64,000 bases of DNA. Source: Astropecten irregularis (Eukaryota > Echinodermata > Asteroidea > Paxillosida > Astropectinidae). The stretch lies in NCBI GenBank assembly GCA_963971285.1, contig OZ020245.1, positions 24,070,983 to 24,134,982 on the forward strand. Direction: 5' to 3'. How positions within the stretch are numbered: the stretch's first letter is position 1; each line of letters begins with the position of its first letter. The notes below the pieces were generated by a model. The model searched no databases, was not told the DNA's origin, and was given only the letters and a program-made list of their open reading frames with translations. A program made the translations under genes and the position numbers. Below are positions 52,398 to 64,000 of the stretch, piece by piece.

Positions 52398-54607
52398 TTA
52401 ATGTGACGAGTCTTCGCGAAACTGATAAAACTCGTACCTTGAGCAAAGTGGATTGATTTGACTTTATAGGTCTATAATAAAGGGGAAGGGCCAATAATGG
52501 TTCTAGGGAATCTTTGTGTAAGTATGGAGGAAGGAAGCATGTAGGAGGGGAATGGTATAAACGTGGATGTGGACAGAATTAATTGATTGTCATTATTTTA
52601 CATCATAGGATTCGAAGACCCAGAAAATGGGTATACGGCTTTAAAAACCCATGTGATCTGATAGAATGGCCGACAACCTAATTATATACTTGGTGCCCGA
52701 GTAGGGTTCGAACTTGGTACCCCAGGATTGACTGCTCAAAAGCGCAATCGTATTGCATTATTAGAGTGGACAGCCTGTATGGCCATGTCTCACAAGACGT
52801 TGTTAAAGTATACAGAGGAAGCCGTTATAGTCTGGTTCCCTGCCCAAAGATTCCCTGACGACTCAAGTTATTAAAAATATCTGCCAGGCAAGAGCCTGTG
52901 TACCGTCACTACATTGGGGTATTTTTCTCCAACCATTTTTTTTTTATCAAAGTCTTAAGAGATTATAGAGCGCAAAAAAGTTTGATGCGCGGGGTCATTT
53001 CTCCACCATTCATGAATTGTCTCTAAAATTTGCCTATCTGGATTTTAAAGTAATGCGTTTATTTCATTGTCTAACACAATGCGCAATCGGCCTTCCCACT
53101 TGTACAAATAAACCAGTGATAAGAATTTGAACGTTGAACCCATTGACGCAATGGCACACCAGCATGTTTTCATGGGAATTATTCAGGGTTTACGCAACAA
53201 TAATTTACATGACCCATCTCAGAATTTGCCAACTAGATTAAGCTGGATAAAACCAGAACTGGTATACGGGGTCCATTGTTCAGTGATATCACCCCACGGG
53301 CTTTTATAAACATTATTTTTATTCATAAGTTTTAGGTTATCAACAGAAAGCTCGCCAGTGTCTGGGAACCAACTCTTTATAACGATCACGGGATTGTGTA
53401 AATAAAGGGCACCAAGCTAATGTAAGCAAAAGGCAAAGCTCAACAAATTTGACGGGCAAATATATTGCACGGCCGGGGCGGTATCTCGGTTCACTCCACG
53501 CCAACCATCCGATTCTGCCGTTACGACTGAGGCTCAGGATTCAAGGTAAATATTCCACTTTTTTTCCGGTCTATATTCGACCGTATTCTCGTTTGCCTAT
53601 ACAGTTTTCCTTTTAGGCAACATCCAATTGTAATCATAAACCTGATATCACGAGGATAATGTCCCTTTGCGGACAATGTCTTCCATGGTTGCCTCTGTTC
53701 CTTAGCATTTCAAGTCTGGAGTTGGCCATTTTAGAATGTGGCACGGTCTCGTGAGAATGAGGGGCGTAAAGACAAACAAAGATGTGACGTGATTGTGTTT
53801 AGTAGTGCAAAGAACTTGCTGGTATGACACGGCTACAAGCTTCCCAGGTCATGTTCAAATTTGTGACAATTCTAGACTGATTAATTAGGCCGATTGTTGC
53901 TATGGCAGAAGCTGTACAGGCTAATTATTCACCGGCTAACTCCCATATTATTTAGAGACAACAATGTCAGTTCATTTGTGAATTATTTTTCTGTTGGCGT
54001 GACCACACCTTATAACTAGTTCACAGCGACACCTGTTAATTCTTGAAGTGTTCTCATTTCGTAACATAAACATTTTCCATTTATCTGAAACGTAACGACT
54101 TGAAACGAGACGACGAATCGTGGAGCATGTATAGGCCTAATGAACAGCGCAAAGTTTTGGTGGTGTTGCCATGATGAATATTCATGTTCTAATTTGCATT
54201 TGTTTCGTGTGAACTATGTGCGTCTTGAGACGAGACAATGACAAGCTAAATGGCAAATTATTCATTCCCATCCTCCAAATTCATTTAAATCCTCCAACCA
54301 GGATGAAAATATCAATATCTGAGACACTTTCATCCACATTACTTGTAAACCTTCCGTGTGTTTAGCGTGCGCGGGGAATTCGCATACAATTTAAGTATAG
54401 GGAAGAGATTCTCCATTCGGCCGAATATGATTTCAAAATGCGTACTTGGTGCTGATTGGATCTAATAAATTAAATGTGTACATGTACATGTGCGTCGGTG
54501 GCGCATTTAATTTAGTGCGTATGGGGAGATGCGAGGCTACGAAAGAGTTTGCGGCCGTGTCGTGCGCGGGTCAGGTGCGTATAAAACTGACAGCGAATGT
54601 AAACCTA

Positions 54608-54849
54608 GGGCCTTTTCCAAACATCGGCCCCGGCTCAGGCTCCGGCTCCGGCTCCATTTTGTGCATCCATTTTAGAATAACAGGTATCAAAATAGAGGCT
54701 TTTGGCTGCGGTTCGGAAGCAGATTCTCTGCTTTGAAAAGGGAAACAGAGCTTCAGCTTCACTGAAAAACCACAACCTGTATTTTCAGCATAAGGATGAC
54801 AGAGACAAAGCCGGAGCCTGAGCCGGAGCCGAGGTTTGGAAAAGGCCCC
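54608..54849 (+). mobile_element. GC-rich hairpin MITE, second copy, inverted
   Basis: TA flanks both sides (54,606-54,607 and 54,850-54,851). 'gggccttttccaaac' and 'gtttggaaaaggcccc' are inverted ends, continuing into mirrored 'ggctcaggctccggctcc' and 'ggagcctgagccggagcc'. The interior matches 48,951-49,185 on the opposite strand. A lone end of a related type follows at 54,859-54,900 ('gggcctttacgaaa'). Confidence 0.82.
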
Positions 54850-55257
54850 TATGCCCTATAGGGCCTTTACGAAATGGGGCTTGAGGCTAGGCTTGGGGCT
54901 TATTTCACTATTACAATTAAGCATGCAGTTAACAAAATTGCTGTCCTCTCCTATTGTCCAAATGATCTAAATCGGTGGGGAAATATCCTATAATTAATAT
55001 TACCTTATGCGCTTTTTAATTTTTTTTAATTTCTTTTTTGCAATTCATATTTAAAAATCAAGAATTTCGGTTTTTGTTTAATGCAATTAAGTTTAGGACC
55101 TTTTAGTTTAGGGCAAACACACACGTATGGTTAGCGCTGGTGGCAAGGTATAGTCTTGGCATCATTTCGTGCAAAAAAAATCTATAGCGATACAAATCTT
55201 CATTTCTTTCCCCAGGTATAAATTTCCTCCGACCCCAGGAAATTTTCTAGCACAACA

Positions 55258-58111
55258 ATGGTCGACAGCGTCTACAGAACCCGTTCCCTGGGAGTTGCGG
55301 CTGAGGGTATCCCCGACCAGTACGCCGACGGCAAGGCGGCCAAGGTCTGGGAGTACTACATCGGCAGCCGGACCGACAGAACCGACGTCTATCGCCACTT
55401 TCTTGTCGACCTCCTCAAGTCCAAAAACTGCCACAATGTGCTGGATGCGGCTTGTGGAACTGGGTAAGCATGTTCAAGATCATATCCAGTGTTATACGGG
55501 AGACTTTCTGATGTCCTTGGTGGCAGTTGGTGTTAGGTCAGAAAATTGTTGTTTTCCTCCAAAAGAGGAACTTTCATTAGTTTATTGGAGACTCACATGG
55601 CATGTTGGCTGGTTGTACATGTTCGTAGCCCAGTCGTCTTGCAATTAAGGAAAAACCCAGCAGACTTGGGCATGTCGAGAATCAATCCAAATTATTTGTG
55701 AAATTTACCAGGCTTTTTTCCTCTGTCACCAAGAGCTCAAATTGGTTCTCCTTGTTAGACGGGTAATATCCAAGGCATTGGTTTTGCACGGCATATGCAA
55801 AATTATTGTCTTCGGCATGATGCTGATGACAGTTTTCTTTTAAAAAGTCTGTGCGCTCTTGTCTTTAATTCAGCATTGACTCTGTGATGCTTCTGGAGGA
55901 AGGGTTCCGTGTCATGAGTTGTGATGCCTCCGATAAGATGGTCCTCCATGCATTCCGGGAAAGATGGGCCCGCCGCAAGGAAGATTGCTTTGACCACTGG
56001 GGTAAATAGCGCTTGGCTACGGCAGTGTGAGGTGGTTTAAGTTTGGGCCCCCGTGTGACACTCCTTCTGACTCGATGCCAGTTGCGGACCGTTCCAATTC
56101 TCTCTTCGTCCTGACACATAACCTCCTTCGGAAATACCGGTTCTAAAAATAACCATGGAAGCGGTTGAACACAAGATTTCTTCTCTTATAATTTTGCGAT
56201 TAAAATTCGCATCACTTGTTTATGTTACATGTATAGTCTAGTCCTATATCGATGAGCCAATTGCTACATCTTGAGGTACATAAAATGTTCGATTCCAACC
56301 TAAATGGGATAAAAGTTCAAAGGACTAAGAGGGAATGACGGACGGACAGCAACGCGGCATCGTGCATCCGGCGCAAATTCTATAACTAAACCACCGGGCC
56401 TATAGGTGCGATGCGACGGTATAGCCGCCCAGTAGATCGTAGACCATAAGCTCGTTTTTCCGATATAGTCTCGGGGATTTGGGAAACATCTTGATAACGA
56501 AGTTTTTCTCTCTTTCTTTTGACCCATTTACCTACAGAAATTGAGGTAGCCAACTGGCTTACCTTACCGGAGGACATTCCCAAGGAAGGGGAGGGTTACG
56601 ATGCCATCATCTGCATCGGTAACTCCTTCGCTCATCTTCCAGCCTTCGACGGTAATCAGGATAGTCACCGTCTGGCACTCAGGAACTTTTCCGCCATGCT
56701 GAAGCCAGGAGGAATACTCGTTATCGACCATCGCAACTACGACGCCATTATAGACACCGGAAGGGCGCCCATCAGGAACATCTACTATGTGGTGAGTGGG
56801 CAGAGCAATCATAAAGATCGAATCCGTAAGCCCCTCCCAGTGCCCAAGTGGGTCGTAAAGAGCACATGATTCTCTCTGTTCCGGTCACGCGCTTCATACG
56901 CGCGTGCACGCGTGTCAAACTTAGTAGATTGGTGATTGGTCAGTTACATAATGGGCGGGCTTATTGAAGTTCACGGGAGCTGGTGCCTGGCAGTCTGTCT
57001 TACTTAATACTTTCGCACTGTTTATACGCGGTGCTATACTATCTTTGCTAACTAGTTCATCAAGATCTTCTCATCTCACTAAAGTAGGGGGGGGGGAATT
57101 GAATCAGTTTTAATGAAGACGGAGTTCAAGTCAATTCACTTGAAGTCTTAACATTACTTCGCATCTCATTATACGAATGAAGAAATAAAGATCTGGGATA
57201 TTTTTCCATTTCAGGGAAACAGCATCAAGGATATCAAGACATCTGTAATGTACGTTAATGCCCGACCATCAATGGTGACGCTGGACTACTTCATCGCCAT
57301 TGATGAAGACGAACGAAATGAAGAGCTTAAAGTCAAAGATGAAGTGTACAAGTAAGTGCGCATCTCTCGTCCAGCTTTCCCCAATACAAAGACTTAGCCT
57401 CATAGGGCCTTTACGAAACCATGCTTGAGGCTCGTCTTTGGACTTATTTCGCAACCACTATTTGAGACCCACAAAACGAAATGTTGGGATATTGGGCTAC
57501 GTGACAAAGCCGAAGAATGGCTCCAGGTCATCAAGTATCTCAAGCCCTTCATTTCATATAGGACACAAAATGGCGGTAGCAAAATCACAAGTCCCAAGCC
57601 GAGCCTCAAGCCTCAAGCCCTTATTTCGTAAAGGCCCATAATGATCCACACTATACGCACTATAAACCTTTATTATCATTGCATTGCAGCCCTGCGTAGG
57701 ATGGGTAGGATACGATTTATCCTTCGTAAGTCGAGTTACGATTGATCGTATAATTATTATAGGCTTCGTGAAATCGATCTTGTAAGCAGGAGAACGTGGG
57801 TTCGAATCCCGAGTTAGACTGCGGATTGGTTATCACGGGCTCTCAAAATTTCTTGTCACCTTACACCGCCTTGAGTCCATTCATAGATCAAGATGGAACA
57901 TGGAATAGAACAGAGAGTAGCAAAATCTCTTTGCTTTCCTCATTTCAGATTCCGGCTGTCCTACTACCCACATCGTTTGAACGCCTTCACCGAACTCCTT
58001 AAAGGTGCGTTCGGCGAGAACAGCAAGCACACTGTCTACGGTGACTTCAAGGATTTAAAAGAAGGCGATGTCCCCTCATACTACATCCATGTCATCGAAA
58101 AACCGGAATAA
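55258..58111 (+). CDS. GNMT: GNMT, glycine N-methyltransferase, five exons
   Basis: Exons: 55,258-55,463; 55,874-56,001; 56,538-56,791; 57,215-57,351; 57,949-58,111 (stop TAA). The frame closes at 888 nt, 295 residues, the same length as the human enzyme. GNMT transfers a methyl group from S-adenosylmethionine to glycine, giving sarcosine, and buffers the SAM/SAH ratio in the cytosol as a tetramer. Visible landmarks are the N-terminal loop [17 protein letters not shown] with active-site Glu16 and Tyr22, the SAM-binding motif LDAACGTG (62-69), [16 protein letters not shown], and FRLSYYPH near the C-terminus. The start gives the family N-terminus. 'tataaat' at 55,217 could be a TATA box, or the 'cccag' just before it could be a 5' UTR splice acceptor. 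Intron 4 contains the hairpin MITE at 57,405. Confidence 0.98.
57405..57637. mobile_element. Hairpin MITE in GNMT intron 4
   Basis: ATA lies at 57,402-57,404 and 57,638-57,640. The ends 'gggcctttacgaaa' and 'tttcgtaaaggccc' are perfect inverted repeats, followed by mirrored 'cttgaggctcgt' and 'gagcctcaag' words. Length is 233 bp. It shares its terminus with the lone end at 54,859 and loosely with the MITEs at 48,951 and 54,608. Confidence 0.8.
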
Positions 58112-58117
58112 ATGATG

Positions 58118-58127
58118 AATAAATAAA
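58118..58127 (+). terminator. Probable GNMT polyadenylation signals
   Basis: Overlapping AATAAA hexamers begin at 58,118 and 58,122, within 20 bases of the stop codon; another begins at 58,134. Such a short 3' UTR is possible but unusual, and a more distal signal may be used. Confidence 0.4.
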
Positions 58128-58139
58128 TGATAAAATAAA

Positions 58140-59701
58140 CAAACACACGAGTGGACACAAAATAATATCAGTATATATATCCCTTTGTAGAGAGAGGGGG
58201 AGAGAAAAATGTCGGGTGGAGCAAAGTTGGAAACAAAATGGCCGACAGAGCATCAAGGTACACTGGGAATATTACAGTAGCCATTTTGTATCCACATTCT
58301 CTGTACAGAGGGACTCTCGAGACAGGACTATATAATAAAATAACCTTAACAATAACAGTTATCTTGGGTTCATATTATGGATACCGAGCACCGGATTTAC
58401 ACAAATTGGGGCTTCATTCTTGGTTGATAGTGGAGCGTAAACCTTTTGTGTATTTTTTCCTTTGGTAACTGAGCAAATTGAACACTCCATTGATATTACG
58501 TTTGAATGAAAGTAGTTGGAGTTCAGGTTTATATACACACGTCTAATATTCGAGGTGTAACAGGCACGCATGGGAAAGTTTGAGCATGATACCAGTTGTC
58601 GAAAAATAGGCAGGATGGCAAAAATGGACCCTTCCGGCCTTATAGGCTGACAATCAAACTATTTGCATTGACCAATTGGAGTAGTTGTCGTTCATTATTT
58701 CATCTCAGCCAAACTTGGTCACAATGCATGCAAACCACGTGGCGTTGCTAAGGTGGGTGGGGCTTCAGAGCAAAGTCGGAACGGTCCATCATGATTGCTA
58801 GTTTTGTTACAGGTCAATATTCCTTTTTTTCTCTTTCAAAGAAAAGTTTGGTCAAAAATCTGATCCCAATTTAAGGGGGAAGGGGGTTTGAGTGTTGCTA
58901 AAAAAGAGTGTGGATTTTGAGAGAGTGTACAATGTTGCTTCATGGCACCTGCAATACATGCGTAATGCGACATTGTATGCGTCTCAAAATGTATATTACA
59001 GTACAATACTGTGAATTACCTTATTTACAACTACGTTTTTAAATGGATTATAGCACTGTGAAGGTTAGTCAAGCAACGAAGTAAATAATTTTAATGGGGA
59101 CAAATAAGGGAGAATAATACCTGATGTACATATTATACTTTAAGCCTATATGATATAACATGGTGACGCTGGTGTTGTTATTATTAAAGAATTCAATGAC
59201 CAAACATCAGTTTCTGTGTGAAGGCTTGCTGTTTGTATATAGACTTATTATCGAGGTCTTATTGTTTGTGAAACGTTTCCCTCTGAAATGTTTTTTGTCT
59301 AAATATTTCACGAATTGGGTGATTTCGATAACAGGAATAAACTCAAAAATGAGGTACGCTTATCAGTTGTTTTTATGACGACAGGTTTTTTTTTCGAGAA
59401 CTACATGAGAGGGATGAATTTTCTCTTCAAGAAAACGACCAAATAGACAAACAATAAAAAAACAAATAAACAAAGACAAGAGGAATGAAGGATGATGATA
59501 ATAGACGACAGAGTTGGGCGGTGTATTGAATAATTAAACTGATAGTGTCTGCAAATCATATAAATAAACTGAATTATTTTGCACTGAAAGACTAAATGAT
59601 TTTTCATCTTGAGGACAAAGCGGTTTTTCAATTTCAAGTTTGTTTAAAGGTACACACCACCCTGCAGATGAGAAGATAAGCCATTTCACCATCGGTATTT
59701 T
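58140..59701. other. Gene-free region downstream of GNMT
   Basis: Reading frames are short and resemble no known protein. The sequence is AT-rich with no obvious inverted repeat until the foldback element at 59,702. Confidence 0.5.
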
Positions 59702-60565
59702 GGTACTAGTGGTAACAGGTCAACTCGCCCCCTAGCCGACTCGCCCCTTACCGACTCGCCCCTTACCGACTCGCCCCCTGACCGACTCGCCCCCTGACCG
59801 ACTCGCCCCTTACCAACTCGCCTCCTGGCCGACTCGCCCCCTGGCCGACTCGCCCCCTAGCCGACTCGCCCCCTGACCGACTCGCCCCCTGGCCGAATTT
59901 TGTGTTTTTGTCCTTATGGCGATGTTTTTGAGTTTTTGTGACTCTTTGAGATAAAATGACATTTTTTTGTTTTATTATTCGATGTTCTTTCTGAACATAT
60001 TTTGTTATCATTTTGTTTTAAAATGTCTTGCTTTAACATTAAGTGTTATTGTTTACATTTTTTGTAGACCTTTTTTTTATTATGACGATATGTTTTGTTC
60101 TATGGTTTGTTTTAAGTGTTGTTGTTCACTTGTTTTTCTTGTTTTTAAGTTGCGTTTTTGAATTTTTGATGTTTTTGGTTCTGCAAAGGAAATATTAATT
60201 AAATTGCTTGAACTGCAATCGAACCATGCAGGAGTTTGTGTGTGGACTTTGTGCATTTTTCATTCTTAATCATAAAATGTTTGACATAAACACATAGTTG
60301 GCCCTACAAAAGGGTGAGAAGTATTTGGTTATTAATTATGATGCCTAATTAACTTCGCATTTTGCATCTCATTTCTTAATAAATTAGGGGGCGAGTTGGC
60401 CAGGGGGCGAGTCGGTCAGGGGGCGAGTCGGCCAGGGGGCGAGTCGGCCAGGAGGCGAGTTGGTAAGGGGCGAGTCGGTCAGGGGGCGAGTCGGTCAGGG
60501 GGCGAGTCGGTAAGGGGCGAGTCGGTAAGGGGCGAGTCGGCTAGGGGGCGAGTTGACTTGTAATC
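59702..60565. mobile_element. TU-like foldback element with minisatellite termini (element 2)
   Basis: About 864 bp. Each end is an inverted array of 11 units of the form 'cgactcgccccctgac' (left 59,720-59,896, right about 60,387-60,557). Read from the outside inward, the first eight unit variants occur in the same order on both sides (ctag, tta, tta, ctga, ctga, tta, ctcctgg, ctgg). 'ggtatttt' flanks both sides (59,694-59,701 and 60,566-60,573). The match extends to 11 bp as 'atcggtatttt', so the exact duplication is uncertain. The AT-rich interior (59,900-60,385) has no coding capacity. The outermost word 'aggtcaactcg' also begins element 1. Confidence 0.85.
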
Positions 60566-63500
60566 GGTATTTTTACCTTTTGGAATCACTTCTCACACAT
60601 TTTCTCTAAAACCTGTTACATTGTATTCAATACCACACTGTACTTAATAACGAAGCTAATGTGAGGTAAGTGGATATATTATCATTATACATTAACGCGC
60701 ACACATCCCAGAAGTTTCCCTTATTCCAATCCCCTCCCCCATTTTCAGTGTCGTTTAACAAAAGCGACGTTTTCAGGGCGGTTTTCTGGCACACTAAAGT
60801 TTTAAACGGATTTAATGAAAAACGAATCGAACGTTTTGAAAGCGTTTTCGTGTCACCGAGCGTTTCACTTTCTTCAGAAGAGTTATCTTTCTAAAAACAA
60901 AAACAAAATTGTTTCTATTTGAACTTGCCCCTTTGCTCGAAACGTTTCGAGTCCCCGGATGTCTTTTAATTTTTTTTAAGTAAAATGCATTTCTTATACT
61001 TTTTGAAATTCTTTCAAAGGCTCTATAATCATACGAAATGCCCTGATATTTGAAGCAAATTTCGTGCTGTTATAACTTATAAGCGTTCCTGATTTGAATA
61101 TACTGCTTTCAAACAATCGTCAGAAGCTTTCAGTCGTGGGTCAAGATAATTAAATAACCACAAGAGAAACTGACTGGATTAATTTGAAGTCGTTGAAAAT
61201 TGACTAAAGAGCGGGATTCGAGTGAAGATTCGATGAGAAATCGTTCCGCGTTTCCACCTTACCACTAGTGACTACTTGCCACCTGACTGGTTTGTCACAA
61301 TATTGTCCAAATAGGAATTTAGAATATGCTTATTAAAAAACATCAGCTTTTGTATATAGGCCTATTTTATGATAATATACATTACAATGAAAACCAAGAA
61401 AAAACGGAATTTCAGATATGCAATAATAATTCTTATCAACACGTGAGATGTTCTTTCCCACCTTTAAATTGGCAAAAGGCGATGAAATCGGATACTTTTT
61501 GACAGTCAGTTGGTTCGGTTCAAAGAGGGGTCAAACTGGCCATGGGTGGCACTTTTGGAAGGAGCTTTCAGTTGTAGGCTGCAAAGAGTTGGACAAAAAA
61601 TAAGTCAAGCGACCGTATCAATTTGTCGCAAAGTGTGCTTTTTAAACGGGAAAGCAAATTTCGGAATTCCATCTTTCTCTAATCAGCTGGTAAACTGCAT
61701 CTATACACAATCATGTCCAACATTTCGTAGCACTAGCATTCGATATCTTGTATATGTAGGCCTATACACTGAACATTTACGTTTAGAAATTTGGCACTGC
61801 CATAGATGAGTGCTCGGTAAGAAGAATTTGACTGGACCTAGATCTGTCCCAATACCATGCATAACTTCCAAAGTAAAGAAATTCCAATATAAACCTGTCA
61901 AAGACGCCATTTTTGAGTCAACATGTTACTGTCCATTTGGAAGGTATGGCACATAATTGGTGAAGAGCAAAATAAATAGTGTAGGCCAAGGCCTATATTT
62001 TCACAAGTCTCAGTGAAGCTCAATGCCAATGACTTGATGTAATTAATTCCATTGTCTTCATTTTCCCGTGGGCTGCATTCATCAGAATGCATTCAAAAAC
62101 GGATCAAGCCGCGTCTGATTTCGGCAATTAAACGAAAACACATAACCGAATGGAAAGTCCAAGCACGGGAGTCGCTGAGGGGAGGATGGTCGAGACCGGT
62201 CGGCCGTCTCTGATGCCGAGAGCGCGGGTTAAAATCCAGGGTCCTCGACCTCTAGTATACGTCGTTCCAGGTAAAATGTCAAGGTGCAGGATTTACGGTA
62301 GAGTGGATGGTTAACGCCCCCCATTCCAAGGTTTTCTGTCCATACAATGGTCTCTTATTGTCGACTGTTTTTCTTCAAATGAACAATGTGTCGCCAAAAA
62401 ATGTTGTTTTACTGTCCTGTGGAAAAACACCAGCACGGGTTCCTGCAGTGGTATGAGCGTGATAATGGCTGGAGTGAGGCTCAACTTTCCACAGCCTGTG
62501 ATAACAGTACAGCTAATTCTCCAGTGGAAAAATCCTACCACGGGTTGTGATGTTGCCAATGCGTGATGCGCCACAGTTGGAGCAATTGGCAAGCAGCTCT
62601 GTATTGCAGCTATTTACTCATGCTCCAAGGGTCATCTTTTGTTCAAGCAAACTCACACGGCGTATGAGGGGTCAGCTCTCCTTGTGGAAATTTCCCAACA
62701 CGGGGGCGTGAGGCATGATGCTGATGGGACTCGCACCACACAATCATGGATCAATAAAACTAAAACAGATCCAGCGGTGACCTGTACAGTTCAGTACTCT
62801 GTGTTTAAGATGACCTAGGAATTACATATTTAAAAGCCAGCTGATTCGCAGGTCTGATGCTGATTCGGATCCAGGGTACGAATGTGAGAGGGTCTACCTT
62901 GTTGGATGTCGCGATTGAGTTTGGTCTTAACTTCGTCTTGCGTTTTCTCCTCTGAGCATTCTGTGAGCGTAGGATTATTTATCCGGTCGATGCAATTTAA
63001 CAAGAAATTTGCCTAAAGTGATCAGGACTCCTCGTGAAAAGGGACATACGGCGCCATCATTATACATCGTGCTTTGTTTAAACCAGTGGACTTGGGGAGT
63101 TAGAATCCAAGGTAAAAACCATCGTCACACGATTTTACAAAAATTGATTCATCTTTATTATCGACCAATTATTATTGGCTAATGATGAAAACAAGTCTGG
63201 ACGAACGGCAAAGCTGAGAAAAATTAGTCTATCAATGTCCTTGGCTTGACAGTAACAAGGTATAATGATGACTTAATTAAAGTATGTAGGTCTATGCGAT
63301 TAAATATTCATCCTCAATTTTATGATGCACTGACCAGATTCTAGTGCAAATTTACCGGAGGAAATAATTGCGAGCAACCTGTTCCTGTGTGTGCTGTTTA
63401 TGTATCCCGAATGACGACATTTAAATTAAATGCATGCATGGACATAAATCTACATCGGGTGGGACAGACCTCAATGCTTGGATGATAAAACCATCTATTT

Positions 63501-64000
63501 CAGAAATACTGTACAACATGTTTGCTGCAAATAATTGATATTTTTATGAGGTGTCTGTTGCTGCCTGTCGATAATTTTTGAAAAAAATGCTGGCAGTTTT
63601 CTGCATCGAAATTTTGCAGGAAAAAAAATACGATTGCACGACGTATGCGAGTTGTACACTTTCCTATATAGTTCCTTAATAGTTTGTTATACCATTCCAA
63701 AAATACTTTGTAGTAGTAGTTTCTAAAATATCCTTCTCCTTTAAGAATTTTCTAGTTTCTGGAATTTTGAATGTTATTTTCAAATAAGAAACTCCGTTAC
63801 AATTTCACCCATTTTTGTAACGAGTCGGCAGTTTAGTGCATGTGCACCGTTAACTTTGCGCTGCATCATGCATGTTGCACGTTGGTGAGTGTCGTTCGTT
63901 GTGTCGCCAACTTCCCTCGTAATTTCCCTAAAAACTCCAAACCCTGCCAACTTTCCAAAACCTCAGTTTGCCGATGACAACAAAATGGATGTACGGATAA
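60566..64000. other. Gene-free right end of the window
   Basis: No gene is recognised. Around 62,419, 62,524 and 62,684 a loose motif 'gtggaaa...acacggg' occurs three times on the plus strand at unequal spacing (105 and 160 bp), perhaps a decayed repeat. At the extreme end an ATG at 63,985 has a good initiation context ('acaaaatgg') and starts the frame MDVRI, which the window cuts off. It could be the first codons of a further gene, but five codons cannot support a call. Confidence 0.45.

Larger units (their letters stand above)
49414..55257. other. Intergenic region between MRPL49 and GNMT
   Basis: No exon is recognised apart from the MRPL49 3' UTR. The region holds two TTAA-family MITEs, a GC-rich hairpin MITE and a lone end of a related one. 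A weak tRNA-like stretch on the minus strand (about 52,690-52,760, B-box-like 'gttcgaaccc') is too degenerate to call. The GNMT promoter should be in the last few hundred bases. Confidence 0.6.

Noticed and set aside
57780..57830. tRNA gene suggested by 'gggttcgaatcccg'
   Set aside because: The B-box-like word has no matching A-box or cloverleaf stems upstream; probably a repeat remnant in GNMT intron 4.
62180..62260. tRNA-like stretch with 'tggtcgagaccgg' and 'gggttaaaatcc'
   Set aside because: The A- and B-box words are degenerate and the stems do not form convincingly; at most a pseudo-tRNA or SINE fragment.
63985..64000. Possible start of another gene (frame MDVRI) at the window end
   Set aside because: Only five codons are visible; initiation context alone cannot support a call.

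Overview
This is eukaryotic DNA, most likely from an echinoderm or another marine deuterostome. The evidence is GT-AG intron-split genes whose products closely resemble vertebrate RAB15, FAU, MRPL49 and GNMT, intergenic DNA full of short inverted-repeat elements, and two foldback elements whose termini are built from ~16-bp tandem units, an architecture known from the TU elements of sea urchins. No bacterial-type operon, ribosome binding site or CRISPR array is present.

Layout. (1) Positions 1 to about 26,779 are one satellite array. The main family (A) has a 216/217-bp monomer in about 116 consecutive copies, with variant patterns that repeat at several higher-order scales (offsets of 1,082, 1,734, 4,117 and 4,983 bp). 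Near the right edge A alternates with a related 221-bp family (B) in a composite 1,090-bp unit. (2) 26,780-29,190 is gene-free and carries a TTAA-flanked MITE interrupted by a second MITE with perfect 32-bp terminal inverted repeats. (3) 29,191-38,375 (+) is a seven-exon RAB15-like small GTPase gene with many MITEs in its 5.7-kb first intron. (4) 38,376-42,564 holds a tRNA-derived element and a decayed non-LTR retrotransposon. (5) 42,565-46,116 (-) is FAU (ubiquitin-like FUBI fused to ribosomal protein eS30). It is head-to-head with (6) MRPL49 (46,225-49,413, +), a mitochondrial large-subunit ribosomal protein. About 110 bp separates the inferred FAU start site from the MRPL49 ATG, so they probably share a bidirectional promoter. 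The same head-to-head pair exists in human. (7) 49,414-55,257 is intergenic with several MITEs. (8) 55,258-58,111 (+) is GNMT, glycine N-methyltransferase, in five exons and 295 codons. (9) 58,112-64,000 has no recognised gene but contains the second foldback element.

The four genes do not form a pathway. FAU and MRPL49 both serve translation (cytosolic and mitochondrial ribosomes), which fits joint control. RAB15 acts in endosomal membrane traffic and GNMT in methyl-group metabolism. All coding coordinates were assembled by hand from reading frame, splice sites and remembered family similarity. Every exon junction keeps the frame, but no transcript or database check was possible.
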